A stretch of 64,000 bases of DNA from Trinickia soli. GTDB lineage: Bacteria > Pseudomonadota > Gammaproteobacteria > Burkholderiales > Burkholderiaceae. Each line of letters starts with the position of its first letter. The first letter of the stretch is position 1. The stretch is taken from positions 1 through 64,000 of the forward strand of contig NZ_PNYB01000007.1 of assembly GCF_002879855.1 (NCBI RefSeq). Direction: 5' to 3'. Positions 27,486 to 37,760 of this stretch are shown in pieces. The position numbers and the translations under genes are program-made. Under the pieces are notes generated by a model. That model made no database searches. It was not told the DNA's origin and was given only the letters and a program-made list of their open reading frames with translations.

Positions 27486-28496
27486 ATGTTCCGATTCGTT
27501 TTGCGCCGCATCGGAATGGTGATACCGACGTTCATCGGCATCACCATTCTGGCTTTCGCACTGATCCACCTCATTCCTGGCGACCCTATCGAAGTGATGA
27601 TGGGCGAGCGCGGCGTCGATCCTGCGATGCATGCGGCTGCGTTGCACCGGCTCGGGCTCGACGAGCCGCTGCCGATGCAGTACATCCATTACGTGTGGCG
27701 CGCGCTGCACGGCAATCTCGGCGAGTCGATCATCACCAATACGAGCGTGATGAGCGAGTTCCTCGCGCGCTTTCCGGCCACCGTCGAGTTGTCGCTGTGC
27801 GCGATGATCTTCGCACTCGTCATCGGCTTGCCCGCCGGCGTGTTCGCTGCGCTCAAGCGCGGCACGGTGGTCGATCACGGCGTGATGGGCACGGCGCTCG
27901 CGGGCTACTCGATGCCGATCTTCTGGTGGGGCTTGATCCTGATCATGCTGTTTTCCGTCACGCTCGGCTGGACGCCGGTGTCCGGACGCATCGCGGTCGA
28001 ATACGACATCCCCCATGTGACCGGCTTCATGCTCATCGATTCGCTGCTGGCCCCCGACGAGGGCTCGTTCAGGTCGGCCGTGAGCCACCTGATTCTGCCC
28101 GCCATCGTGCTCGGCACGATTCCGCTGGCCGTCGTCGCGCGCATGACGCGCTCGTCGATGCTGGAGGTGCTGCGCGAAGACTACATCCGCACGGCACGCG
28201 CCAAAGGGCTTTCGCCGGGGCGGGTGATCGTCGTGCACGCGCTTCGCAATGCGCTGATTCCGGTCGTGACCGTGATCGGCCTGCAAGTGGGCACGCTGCT
28301 CGCGGGGGCGGTGCTGACCGAGACGCTGTTTTCGTGGCCAGGCATCGGCAAGTGGCTGATCGACGCGATCGGCCGGCGCGACTATCCGGTCGTGCAAGGC
28401 GGCATCCTTATGATCGCGACGCTCGTGATCGTCGTGAATCTGTGCGTCGATCTGCTTTACGGCGTGCTCAACCCCCGCATTCGCCACACGCGCTAA
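27486..28496 (+). CDS. dppB: Dipeptide ABC transporter permease DppB
   Basis: 336-residue inner-membrane permease with six hydrophobic helices. The typical start MFRFVLRRIGMVIPTFIGI, the HLIPGDP motif and the EAA loop (IRTARAKGLSPGRVIVVHALRNALIPV) are all visible. It forms the membrane channel with DppC. Followed after 13 bases by dppC. Confidence 0.95.
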   Translation: MFRFVLRRIGMVIPTFIGITILAFALIHLIPGDPIEVMMGERGVDPAMHAAALHRLGLDEPLPMQYIHYVWRALHGNLGESIITNTSVMSEFLARFPATVELSLCAMIFALVIGLPAGVFAALKRGTVVDHGVMGTALAGYSMPIFWWGLILIMLFSVTLGWTPVSGRIAVEYDIPHVTGFMLIDSLLAPDEGSFRSAVSHLILPAIVLGTIPLAVVARMTRSSMLEVLREDYIRTARAKGLSPGRVIVVHALRNALIPVVTVIGLQVGTLLAGAVLTETLFSWPGIGKWLIDAIGRRDYPVVQGGILMIATLVIVVNLCVDLLYGVLNPRIRHTR

Positions 28497-28509
28497 GGAG
28501 CCCGCAATC

Positions 28510-29424
28510 ATGGCTGATATTCAAAACGCGGCTCCGCAAAGCGTCACGCCCCCCAGCGGACGCGCGCTCGCGTTGCGCGAGTTCTGGAGCAACTTCTCCC
28601 GCAATCGCGGCGCCGTGGGGGCGGGCGTCATTGTGCTCGTGCTCGTGGTCATCGCAATCTTCGCGCCGCTCATCGCGCCGCACAGCCCGATCGAGCAATA
28701 CCGCGACTACGTCAAGATTCCGCCGGCCTGGCTTGACGGCGGCAATTGGAGGTTCGTGCTCGGCACCGACGAAGCGGGCCGCGATATTCTCGCGCGCCTC
28801 ATGTACGGTGCGCGCATGTCGTTCTGGATCGGCTTCGTTTCGGTCGTGCTGGCGCTGATCCCGGGCATTGTGCTGGGCCTGTGCGCGGCATTCTTCGGGT
28901 GGGCCGACACGCCGATCATGCGTACGATGGACGTGCTGCTCGCGTTGCCGTCGCTGCTGCTTGCGGTGGCGGTGGTGGCGATCATCGGTCCGGGCCTGAC
29001 CAACACCATGTTCGCCATCGCCATCGTCGCGCTGCCGGGCTACGTGCGTCTGACGCGTGCTTCGGCGCAGGGCGAATTGCCGAAGGAGTACGTGACGGCA
29101 TCGCGCGTGGCCGGCGCGGGCACGCCGCGGCTCATGTTCTCTCAAGTCTTGCCGAACTGCACGGCGCCGCTGATCGTGCAGGCGACGCTCGGGTTTTCTT
29201 CTGCGATTCTCGATGCGGCTGCGCTGGGCTTCCTGGGCTTGGGCGTACAGCCGCCGACGGCCGAATGGGGCGCGATGTTGGCATCGGCGCGCGATTACAT
29301 CGACAATGCCTGGTGGATCGTGACGATGCCGGGCATGGCGATTCTGATTTCGGTGCTCGCGATCAATCTGCTCGGCGACGGGCTGCGCGATGCGCTCGAT
29401 CCGAAATTGAAACGGATGGCATGA
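28510..29424 (+). CDS. dppC: Dipeptide ABC transporter permease DppC
   Basis: 304-residue permease with an N-terminal OppC-type segment ([17 protein letters not shown]), six hydrophobic helices and an EAA loop near residue 195 ([24 protein letters not shown]). [10 protein letters not shown]-like [17 protein letters not shown] is characteristic of the family. Partner of DppB. Its stop codon overlaps a possible upstream start of dppD. Confidence 0.95.
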   Translation: MADIQNAAPQSVTPPSGRALALREFWSNFSRNRGAVGAGVIVLVLVVIAIFAPLIAPHSPIEQYRDYVKIPPAWLDGGNWRFVLGTDEAGRDILARLMYGARMSFWIGFVSVVLALIPGIVLGLCAAFFGWADTPIMRTMDVLLALPSLLLAVAVVAIIGPGLTNTMFAIAIVALPGYVRLTRASAQGELPKEYVTASRVAGAGTPRLMFSQVLPNCTAPLIVQATLGFSSAILDAAALGFLGLGVQPPTAEWGAMLASARDYIDNAWWIVTMPGMAILISVLAINLLGDGLRDALDPKLKRMA

Positions 29425-29426
29425 CC

Positions 29427-30430
<1,004 letters not shown>

Positions 30431-30431
<1 letters not shown>

Positions 30432-31450
30432 TGAATGCAGTACCGGAAATTTCACGCGCGCCGCGGGACCAAGAAGACCTCGTGCTGATCGCCGATCAGT
30501 TGACCAGGCACTACCCCGTTCGGCGCGGGATGTTCGGCCACGGCACGGTGAAGGCGCTCAACGGGGTCTCGTTTTCGCTCGTGCGCGGCAAGACGCTGGC
30601 CGTCGTCGGCGAGTCGGGGTGTGGCAAATCGACGCTCGCCCGGCAGTTGACGATGATCGAACCGCCTACGGCGGGGCGCTTGCTTGTGGAAGGCGAGGAC
30701 GTTGCGGGGGCGGATCGCGCGAAGATCGCGCAGTTGCGCCGCCGCGTGCAGATGGTGTTTCAAAACCCGTTTGCTTCGCTGAACCCGCGCAAGACGGTCG
30801 AGCAGACGCTGGCCGAGCCGCTGCTGATCAATACGTCGCTGAGCGCCGCCGAGCGGGCGGGCAAGGTGGCGCAGATGATGCGCACGGTCGGTTTGCGGCC
30901 CGAACACGCCAAACGCTACCCGCACATGTTTTCTGGCGGACAAAGGCAGCGCATTGCGATTGCTCGTGCGATGATTCTGGATCCGCGCATCGTGGTAGCG
31001 GACGAGCCCGTGTCGGCGCTCGACGTTTCCATCCAGGCGCAGATCCTGAATCTGTTTATGGACCTGCAAGAGCAATTCAAGACGAGCTACGTCTTCATTT
31101 CGCACAACCTGTCCGTCGTCGAGCACATTGCCGACGACGTCATGGTCATGTACTTCGGCGGCGTGGCGGAGCTTGGCGACAAGAAGACGATCTTCGCGAA
31201 GCCGCGGCATCCGTACACGCGTTCGTTGATGTCGGCTACGCCGGCTATCTTCGAGGCTGATCGGCGCACGCAGATCAAGCTGCAGGGCGAGATGCCTTCG
31301 CCGCTCGATCCGCCCTCGGGTTGCACGTTCCATCAGCGCTGCCCGTATGCGATAGAGCGGTGCCGCGCGGAGGAGCCGAAGCTGCGCGAAGTCGATGGCC
31401 GGCTCGTATCGTGCCATCGCGCCGAGGAGGTGGGGGACGTGGATGCCTGA
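30431..31450 (+). CDS. dppF: Dipeptide ABC transporter ATPase DppF
   Basis: 339-residue ATPase that pairs with DppD. Walker A GESGCGKS, MVFQNPFASLNPRK, signature FSGGQRQRIAIARA, Walker B RIVVADEPVSALD, switch ISHNLSVV, and the C-terminal CTFHQRCPYAIERC cluster region. It starts at the last base of the dppD stop (TGATG), so translation is coupled. Its own end overlaps the TraB/GumN start by eight bases. Confidence 0.95.
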
Positions 31451-32567
31451 TACGTGGGCGGCGCGTAACCGTGCGCGCCGTTCGCGCGGGGGAACGCTCG
31501 CCGCCGCGTTGGCGCGGCGCGTGCGGGTCCTCGTTCTGACGTTCGTTTTCACGTTGGCGCTCGATCCGCGTTCGGGCGGACTGATTTCGCTGGCGCTCGC
31601 GGGGCCGGCCGCCGCGCCGGTCGCCCAAGCGGCGCCTAACGTGCCTGCGGCGCCGAATGCGACGATTCCGGGCTTCCATGGACCGCCGCCCGACTTCGGC
31701 GCGACGAGCGCAAGTGGCCCTGTCCGCGCCGAGCCTGCTCACATGCCGTTTTACGTCGCCACCAAAGGGACGACGACGATCTACCTGCTGGGGACGCTGC
31801 ATGTCGGCGATCCCTACGACTATCCGCGCAACCAACCGTTTCGCCCGCCGATCCTCGCTGCGCTGGCGGCATCGTCGACGCTCGCGCTCGAGATTTCGCC
31901 GGACGACCTGATCCAATCGCAGGACGACGTTTCGAAGTACGGCGTCTGCTCCTACGCGTGCTTGCCGCGGCTGCTGCCAGACGCGCTTTGGCGGCGGCTC
32001 GCATGGCGGCTGCGCGGCAATCCGGCCGCGCTCGAGGAAATCAAGAAGACGCGGCCCTGGCTCGCGGCGCTTCTCGTCGAAACCTACGATTCGATCGCGG
32101 CCGGGTTACTCACCGAATACGGTACGGAGGCGCAGTTGCAGAACGTCTATTTGCGTACGCGAGGGAAGATCGTCGGCCTGGAAACGTTGGCCGAGCAGAT
32201 GCGTGCGTTTACGAACCTGACACTGGCGCAGCAGCGCGAGATGCTGGCACAGGATCTCGCGCAAACGCCGGCCCAGAACATGGAAGATGTGAAAACGCTG
32301 CATCGGCTCTGGCGAGTAGGCGATGCCGACGCGATCGCCGCGTGGGCGTCGGCGAAGTCGGAGCGGCTGGCGCGTACGCCGGACGTGGCGCGGACGCTCG
32401 ACAACCGGATCGTCTACGAGCGCAATCGGCGGTTCGTCGTGCGAATGACGGCGATCGCGGCGCCCAATCGGCCGATCTTTGTCGCGATCGGGGCGCTGCA
32501 CCTGGGCGGGCCGAAGGGCGTGCTGAGCTTGCTGCGGCGGCGTGGGTTTGCGGTGGATGCGGGGTAG
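31443..32567 (+). CDS. TraB/GumN family protein
   Basis: 374 residues. A basic N-terminus and a hydrophobic segment (about 27-55) suggest export or membrane anchoring. Then follow the family motifs TIYLLGTLHVGDP near residue 107 and IGALHLGGPKGVLSLLRRRGF at the C-terminus; the paired GxxH motifs are proposed metal ligands of this erythromycin-esterase/TIKI-like hydrolase fold. The role in bacteria is unclear; TIKI relatives are metalloproteases. ATG 31443 follows GAGGAGG and overlaps the dppF end, so it is read from the dpp transcript, but a functional link is not established. Confidence 0.83.
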   Translation: MPDTWAARNRARRSRGGTLAAALARRVRVLVLTFVFTLALDPRSGGLISLALAGPAAAPVAQAAPNVPAAPNATIPGFHGPPPDFGATSASGPVRAEPAHMPFYVATKGTTTIYLLGTLHVGDPYDYPRNQPFRPPILAALAASSTLALEISPDDLIQSQDDVSKYGVCSYACLPRLLPDALWRRLAWRLRGNPAALEEIKKTRPWLAALLVETYDSIAAGLLTEYGTEAQLQNVYLRTRGKIVGLETLAEQMRAFTNLTLAQQREMLAQDLAQTPAQNMEDVKTLHRLWRVGDADAIAAWASAKSERLARTPDVARTLDNRIVYERNRRFVVRMTAIAAPNRPIFVAIGALHLGGPKGVLSLLRRRGFAVDAG

Positions 32568-32908
32568 GGCGGCCCCCAAGAAAATCTCGGCGGCGACGGA
32601 CACAGCCGATTGCCATTTGGTCTGAAAACTCATGCGGATGCGGCGTCGCCCGGATGAGTCCTCGTTAAATTGGGTGGATGGGATGCTTCTCGGAGCCTCA
32701 GGCGCCTCCCGCGGCCGAGTCACAGCAGGAGGTGTCACATTTTCCAGCCACGCCGTTCCAACAATTTGCGAGTTTTCGCACAGTCGGCGAATCGCTACTT
32801 GCTGATGCCTCGCCGCATCAAGGCTGTCGCCACCGGGCGCAGGCTGGCATAGGAATTGCATCATGTATCGCAAAATATCCAATTAATTTAACCGCAAGGA
32901 GACACCAA
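32568..32908. other. Leader region upstream of the liv operon
   Basis: No gene of normal size. The stretch just before 32900 is AT-rich (AATATCCAATTAATTTAACC) and is a reasonable place for the promoter of the liv operon leader. Confidence 0.4.
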
Positions 32909-32935
32909 ATGAACTCATCCCTCAGAGATGAGTGA
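32909..32935 (+). CDS. Eight-codon leader ORF (MNSSLRDE)
   Basis: A strong ribosome-binding site (AAGGAG, 32896-32901) stands 7 bases before an ATG that opens a frame of only eight codons. The ORF itself contains ACTCATC (32913-32919) and GATGAGT (32927-32933), which pair. It is followed by a GC hairpin and then the binding-protein gene 118 bases after the leader stop onward. This looks like a translated leader for an attenuation-type control. No codon run for a single amino acid is present, so classical attenuation is not obvious. Confidence 0.45.
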   Translation: MNSSLRDE

Positions 32936-32938
32936 CGG

Positions 32939-32959
32939 GCCCGGGCAAACGCCCCGGGC
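32939..32959 (+). promoter_or_regulatory. GC hairpin after the leader ORF
   Basis: GCCCGGG / CCCGGGC pair across CAAACGC, three bases beyond the leader ORF stop. There is no T-run, so if it controls the liv genes it would do so through Rho, pausing or mRNA structure rather than as a simple intrinsic terminator. Confidence 0.5.
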
Positions 32960-33077
32960 TTCGATCCCCCTTACCTTTCCGCTTCCGTATTCAGGAGAAC
33001 TGGGCCACGCGCGTAGGCTTCATGCCGTCACGTGCCGTGGGTCGGTCTTGTTTCATCACGATTCAGAGGAGATCTCG

Positions 33078-34337
33078 ATGCACGCACGTCGCACCCGCAA
33101 AACTCTCGCTACCCTGAAAGCTGCCGCCACGGCCATGGCTTGCGCCATCGCCAGCTTCGGCGCGCATGCCGCAACGGCTCCCGCGCAAATCACGATCGGT
33201 ACGCTCTATGCGAGCACCGGCCCGTTCGCCGTCGCGTCCCAGGGACAATACGAAGGCCTGAAGTTCTGGGCCGACGACGTCAACAAAAAAGGCGGCGTGT
33301 TCGTCAAGGCGTTCGACAAGAAGATTCCGGTGAAGATCGTCGCCTATGACGATCAAAGCTCAACGTCGACCGCGACGACGCTCTACAACCAGCTCATCAC
33401 GCAAGACAAGGTCGACGTGCTCGTCTCCGACTTCGGCTCCGTGCTGACGTCGGTCGCCGTGCCGCTCGCGGCCGAGCATCACCTGCTGCTGATCGACCCC
33501 ACCGGCTCCGGCGCGAACTTCTTCACGCAAAAGACCGACTATCTCGCCGACGTAAGCATTCCGTCATCGACGGTATGGCCGATTCCGCTCGCGAACTTCC
33601 TGCTGGAGCAAAAGATCAAGCGCGTCGCGATCATCTACGGCGCGAACGACTTCGACGCGTCGCAAGCTGAGACGATGAAGGCGACACTCGTAAAGGGGGG
33701 CATCACGCCCGTCTATTACCACAGCGTGCCGACGACGGAATCGAACTACAGCGTACTCGTCCATACGGTGAAGGCCGCGGACCCGCAAGCGGTGCTCGAG
33801 TTCGGCTATGCGCCGAACGACATCGCCTTCCTACGCGCGCTATCGCAAAGCGGCTTGCACTTCGACATGACCTTCACGATCTTCCCGGGCCAACTGCTGC
33901 AGTTGCTCACGAAGAACGTCGGCGCGGACGCGCTCGCGTACACATACACGTATCCGACTCCGCCGCTCGTGAAGTATGAGAAGGTCAGCTACGGGATGAA
34001 CACCGCGCAGTTCTCGAACGCGTTCCAGGCGGCGCTGCACAAAGATCCGACCTTCCTCGACTCGGCGGGCTACAACACCGGCATCGTCATGCAGAAGATG
34101 CTCGGCGACGCGCCGGCGTTCACGCAAACGGACTTCCATCAGGCGCTGATGGACATGTCGGGCAAGACGACCACGCTGCTCGGGCCGTTCCAGATCAACG
34201 CCAACGGTGCGCAACTCGGCCAGCCGTTCCCGGTCGCTCAGATGGTGCCGGACGGCAAGAAGGGGTTGAAGTTCGTCGTCGTGTATCCGCAGGAGCACGC
34301 GACGGGCAAGCCGGTATTTCCGGCACCGCAGCACTGA
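33078..34337 (+). CDS. Branched-chain amino-acid type ABC substrate-binding protein
   Basis: 419-residue periplasmic protein (LivK-like, periplasmic-binding fold type I). The signal peptide ends near ASFGAHAA; the mature part begins APAQITIGTLYASTGPFAVASQGQYEG, typical of amino-acid binding proteins. Family members bind leucine-type amino acids, amides, urea or aromatic acids; no residue here decides the ligand. ATG 33078 has AGAGGAGA upstream. Followed by a strong hairpin and the four other transporter genes. Confidence 0.9.
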   Translation: MHARRTRKTLATLKAAATAMACAIASFGAHAATAPAQITIGTLYASTGPFAVASQGQYEGLKFWADDVNKKGGVFVKAFDKKIPVKIVAYDDQSSTSTATTLYNQLITQDKVDVLVSDFGSVLTSVAVPLAAEHHLLLIDPTGSGANFFTQKTDYLADVSIPSSTVWPIPLANFLLEQKIKRVAIIYGANDFDASQAETMKATLVKGGITPVYYHSVPTTESNYSVLVHTVKAADPQAVLEFGYAPNDIAFLRALSQSGLHFDMTFTIFPGQLLQLLTKNVGADALAYTYTYPTPPLVKYEKVSYGMNTAQFSNAFQAALHKDPTFLDSAGYNTGIVMQKMLGDAPAFTQTDFHQALMDMSGKTTTLLGPFQINANGAQLGQPFPVAQMVPDGKKGLKFVVVYPQEHATGKPVFPAPQH

Positions 34338-34359
34338 TCGTCGGCCCCATCACTTCATC

Positions 34360-34399
34360 AGGATTCGGCCGGCGCCCGCGACGGCGCCGGCCGAATCCT
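34360..34399 (+). terminator. 17-bp perfect hairpin after the binding-protein gene
   Basis: AGGATTCGGCCGGCGCC pairs exactly with GGCGCCGGCCGAATCCT around CGCGAC. No T-run. Likely protects the abundant binding-protein message and lowers read-through into livHMGF. Confidence 0.65.
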
Positions 34400-34421
34400 C
34401 CTCGCTTGCGAAGGGACAAAC

Positions 34422-35303
34422 GTGGAACTTCTCGCATATGCCGTCATTGGCGGCATTCTGTATGGCATCTTTTTCACGCTGGTGGGCTTGGGGCTCAACC
34501 TCGTGTTCGGCGTCATGCGCATCATCAATCTCGCGCATGGACAGTTCATCGTGCTCGGCGGATACGCCGCCTGGTTCGTCGCCAATCACTTCGGGCTCAA
34601 TCCGCTGTGGGCCATTCCGCTCTCGGTGGCGGGCGCCATCGTCGTCGGCTGGCCGCTGTATCGCGCGGTCGTACCCCGCCTGCAGCGCAGCGACGACCCC
34701 GAGATGCTCTCGTTCATCCTGTTCTTCGGTATCGGCCAGATGCTTGAGGCGCTGACGGTGCTGCTGTTCGGCGCTGACCAGCGCTCGCTGCCCGAGGATG
34801 CCCTCGGCGGCGGCAACCTGGGCCTCTTCGGCCAACAGTTTCCGGACAGCTGGTGGTGGGCGGCCGGCGTCAGCATCGCCGCGCTGGCAGGCCTGTGGCT
34901 GTACTTTTCGCGCACGCGCCTCGGCTACGCGACCCGCGCCGTGATGGCCGAGCGCGATGAAGCCGTGGCAACCGGTATCGACGTGCGGCGCGTGTCGACG
35001 ATCGCGTTCGTCGCAGGTCTCGCGCTCGCGGGCGTCGCCGGTGTGTTCGTGCCGTATCTGCTCGGCTCGGTTTCGCCCGATCTCGGCGACAGCCTCACCA
35101 CCACCGCATTTGCGATCGTCATCATCGGCTCGCTGGGCAATCCGCTCGGCACGATCGCCGGCGGCCTCGTGTTCGGGCTCGGAACAATGCTGATGCAAAC
35201 CTACTATTCGTCGTGGTCGAACGTGGTGCCTTACGCGCTGCTCTTGGTCATCGTGCTCATTCGTCCCTCGGGCTTGCTCGGAAAGGCGGTGCGTCTTGCT
35301 TAA
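34422..35303 (+). CDS. livH: Branched-chain amino-acid ABC permease LivH-type
   Basis: 293-residue inner-membrane permease with about eight hydrophobic helices. LivH signatures: GLGLNLVFGVMRIINLAHGQF near the N-terminus and RAVMAERDEAVATGIDVRRV in the cytoplasmic loop. It forms the channel with LivM; the livM start overlaps its last eight bases. Confidence 0.93.
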   Translation: MELLAYAVIGGILYGIFFTLVGLGLNLVFGVMRIINLAHGQFIVLGGYAAWFVANHFGLNPLWAIPLSVAGAIVVGWPLYRAVVPRLQRSDDPEMLSFILFFGIGQMLEALTVLLFGADQRSLPEDALGGGNLGLFGQQFPDSWWWAAGVSIAALAGLWLYFSRTRLGYATRAVMAERDEAVATGIDVRRVSTIAFVAGLALAGVAGVFVPYLLGSVSPDLGDSLTTTAFAIVIIGSLGNPLGTIAGGLVFGLGTMLMQTYYSSWSNVVPYALLLVIVLIRPSGLLGKAVRLA

Positions 35304-36252
35304 TCCAACTTTGGCCGAAACCCGGCCGCCCGCGCCGGGCCGCATGCGCACGGGCTCCATCCTGCTCGCGGTGGTCGCCGCGGTCTTTCTCGTCGCGCCG
35401 CATCTGTATGGCAATCAGTCGCTGCTGTTCACGATGATGGCCTTCATCGTGCTCGCACAGGGACTCAATCTGCTGTACGGATTCACGGGCTATTTACCGT
35501 TCGGCTACGTGGGCTTTTTCGGCAGCGGCGCCTATGCGACATCGCTGCTCGTCATGCACACCCACCTGCCGGTCCTCGCCTGCGTCTTGGGCGGCGGCCT
35601 CGCAGCCGCGCTGATCGGGCTCATGCTCGGACCGCTCTTGCGTCTATCGGGCGCCTACTTCTCGATCGCGAACCTCGCGGCGTCGCAGATCATCTACTTC
35701 GTCGTCTCGAACCCGAACCTCGCGGACCTCACGGGAGGTCCGTATGGGCTCAAGATCGAGCAGGTCTACAACCCGCAAGCGAGCTACTACTGCATGCTCG
35801 CCGTGCTGCTTGTTGCCTGCGCGTTCGCCGCCTACTTCCGCACGTCGGGCTTCGGCATGGCCCTGCGCGCCGTCAAGCAGGATCCGGTGAGCGCGGCGAT
35901 GGCGGGCATCGACGTCGTGCGCATGCGTCTCGTTGCATGGCTCGTCTCGGCGCTCGTCGCGGGACTCGCAGGCGGCGCCTACGCGTGGGGCATCTCGGTG
36001 TTCTATCCCGACGCGGTGTTCACACTGCAGTTCTCCGTGTTCGCGATCGTGTTCGCGCTCTTCGGCGGCGTCGGCACGGTCATTGGACCGATCATCGGCG
36101 CGTCGCTGCTCTACACCCTGTACTCGGCGATCGGCATCTCGACGCCTCAGTACTTCCAGTTCATCTATGGCGGCCTCATCGTGCTGCTCGTGCTCTTTCT
36201 GCCGGGCGGTCTCCTGTCGCTGCTGCAACGTCGGGGGATCCATGTCTTCTGA
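35296..36252 (+). CDS. livM: Branched-chain amino-acid ABC permease LivM-type
   Basis: 318-residue permease with eight or more hydrophobic helices. Motifs: LNLLYGFTGYLPFGYVGFFGSGAY near residue 55 and FGMALRAVKQDPVSAAMAGIDV near 190. The start codon read here (TTG at 35296, within the livH end) gives a 16-residue polar lead before MRTGSILLAV; an ATG at 35344 is an alternative. The end overlaps livG by 11 bases. Confidence 0.92.
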   Translation: MLNPTLAETRPPAPGRMRTGSILLAVVAAVFLVAPHLYGNQSLLFTMMAFIVLAQGLNLLYGFTGYLPFGYVGFFGSGAYATSLLVMHTHLPVLACVLGGGLAAALIGLMLGPLLRLSGAYFSIANLAASQIIYFVVSNPNLADLTGGPYGLKIEQVYNPQASYYCMLAVLLVACAFAAYFRTSGFGMALRAVKQDPVSAAMAGIDVVRMRLVAWLVSALVAGLAGGAYAWGISVFYPDAVFTLQFSVFAIVFALFGGVGTVIGPIIGASLLYTLYSAIGISTPQYFQFIYGGLIVLLVLFLPGGLLSLLQRRGIHVF

Positions 36253-36949
36253 ACTGCTGCAACTCGCCGGCGTCCACAAGCACTTCGGTGCACAGGTCGT
36301 GCTCAACGACGTGAACTTTCGCGTCGCCCCAGGCGAAATCGTCGGCCTCGTCGGCCCGAACGGTTCGGGCAAGACGACCACGATCAACGTGATTTCCGGG
36401 CTCTTGCAAGCCGACCACGGCACGGTCGATTTCATGGGGCACAAGATCAACCGTCTGCCGATGCATCGGCGCGCGCGTCTCGGCATCAACCGCACGTTTC
36501 AGGTGCCGAAGGTGTTCCGCGACATGACCGTGCGCGAGAACATCGAGGTCGCCGCGCGCAGCGTGCGGCTCGATCCGCGTGAGATCGATCCGATCCTCGA
36601 GGACATCGGCTTGGCCGGCACGGCCTCTAGAGTCGCCGGGGCATTGACGGTGAACCAGCAGAAGCTGCTCGATCTCGGGCGGGCGCTCGCGACGCAGCCC
36701 AAGCTGCTGCTCGTCGACGAAATCGGCGCGGGGCTCAACCCGGCAGAGCTGAACGTCATTGCCGAGTTGCTCAAAAAACTGTCGGCACGCGGCATCGCGA
36801 TGATCGTGGTCGAGCACCTGCTCGATTTTCTCAATCGCATCACCGAGCGCGTGATCGTGCTCGGCGCCGGACGCATGCTGTTCGAGGGCTCGCTCGAGAC
36901 GGCCTCGCGCGACCCCGAAGTGATTGCGGCATTCATTGGAGCGGCCTGA
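36242..36949 (+). CDS. livG: Branched-chain amino-acid ABC ATPase LivG-type
   Basis: 235-residue cytoplasmic ATPase. Walker A GPNGSGKT, LivG-specific INRTFQVPKVFRDMTVRENI, signature-equivalent LTVNQQKLLDLGRAL (unusual: the classical LSGG is replaced by LTVN) and Walker B LLLVDEIGAGLNPAE. The altered signature and DEIGAG in place of DEPxAG are seen in a subset of LivG-like ATPases for non-leucine substrates. Translation is coupled to livM and livF by overlaps. Confidence 0.9.
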   Translation: MSSELLQLAGVHKHFGAQVVLNDVNFRVAPGEIVGLVGPNGSGKTTTINVISGLLQADHGTVDFMGHKINRLPMHRRARLGINRTFQVPKVFRDMTVRENIEVAARSVRLDPREIDPILEDIGLAGTASRVAGALTVNQQKLLDLGRALATQPKLLLVDEIGAGLNPAELNVIAELLKKLSARGIAMIVVEHLLDFLNRITERVIVLGAGRMLFEGSLETASRDPEVIAAFIGAA

Positions 36950-37653
36950 TGACGGCATCCCTTGTAATCGAAGGCGTGGAAGCCGGGTACGGCGGCATGC
37001 AAGTTCTGTGGGGCGTCGACATGCAGGTCGATCCCGGACAAACCGTGCTGCTGCTCGGTGCGAACAGCGCGGGCAAGACGACGCTACTGCGCACGCTGAT
37101 CGGGCTGCTACCGTGCCGCGGCGGGCGCATCACGCTCGATGACGAACGCATCGACACACTGCGTCCCGATCAGCGGATCCGCCGCGGGATCGCGTTCATG
37201 TCGGAGCTCGGCGTGTTCCCGACGCTGTCGATCGACGAGAACATCACGCTCGGCGGCTACTTCATGTCCGATGCGAAGATTCGACAGCGCAAGGAAGTGC
37301 TGTTCGAACTCTTTCCCGATCTTGCCGCACGGCGGCGTGCCGCGGCGGCGAGCCTGTCGGGCGGGCAGCGCAAGATGCTCGGCATCGCGAAGGTGCTGAT
37401 TTCCGAGCCGCGCCTGTTGCTGATGGACGAACCCTCATCCGGACTCGCGCCGCTCTTCGTCAAGCACGTGATCGATGCCCTGCGCACGGCGATCGGCGAC
37501 GGTACGTCGCTCTTGATCGCCGAGCAGAACATCGCGTTTCTCGACTTGGCCGACCGCGGCTATCTGCTCGACCACGGCAAGGTGCGCGTGTCGGGCACGC
37601 GCCAGGAACTCGAGGCGAGCGACGCAGTGCGCGAGACTTACTTCGGGCTCTGA
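36949..37653 (+). CDS. livF: Branched-chain amino-acid ABC ATPase LivF-type
   Basis: 234-residue ATPase. Walker [10 protein letters not shown] (Ser in place of the more usual Gly), signature [13 protein letters not shown], Walker [14 protein letters not shown], switch AEQNIAF as usual for LivF, where Gln replaces the classical His. It starts at the last base of the livG stop. Last transporter gene; a chemoreceptor gene follows after 107 bases. Confidence 0.92.
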   Translation: MTASLVIEGVEAGYGGMQVLWGVDMQVDPGQTVLLLGANSAGKTTLLRTLIGLLPCRGGRITLDDERIDTLRPDQRIRRGIAFMSELGVFPTLSIDENITLGGYFMSDAKIRQRKEVLFELFPDLAARRRAAAASLSGGQRKMLGIAKVLISEPRLLLMDEPSSGLAPLFVKHVIDALRTAIGDGTSLLIAEQNIAFLDLADRGYLLDHGKVRVSGTRQELEASDAVRETYFGL

Positions 37654-37760
37654 CGAGCGTTCGACAGGCGATGTCCTGGATGCGGCTTCGACCGCATCCA
37701 GGACACGAAAGCGCGAAGCATTTTGCGGTTAACGCCAACGAACTATCTGAGGAGACCGCC

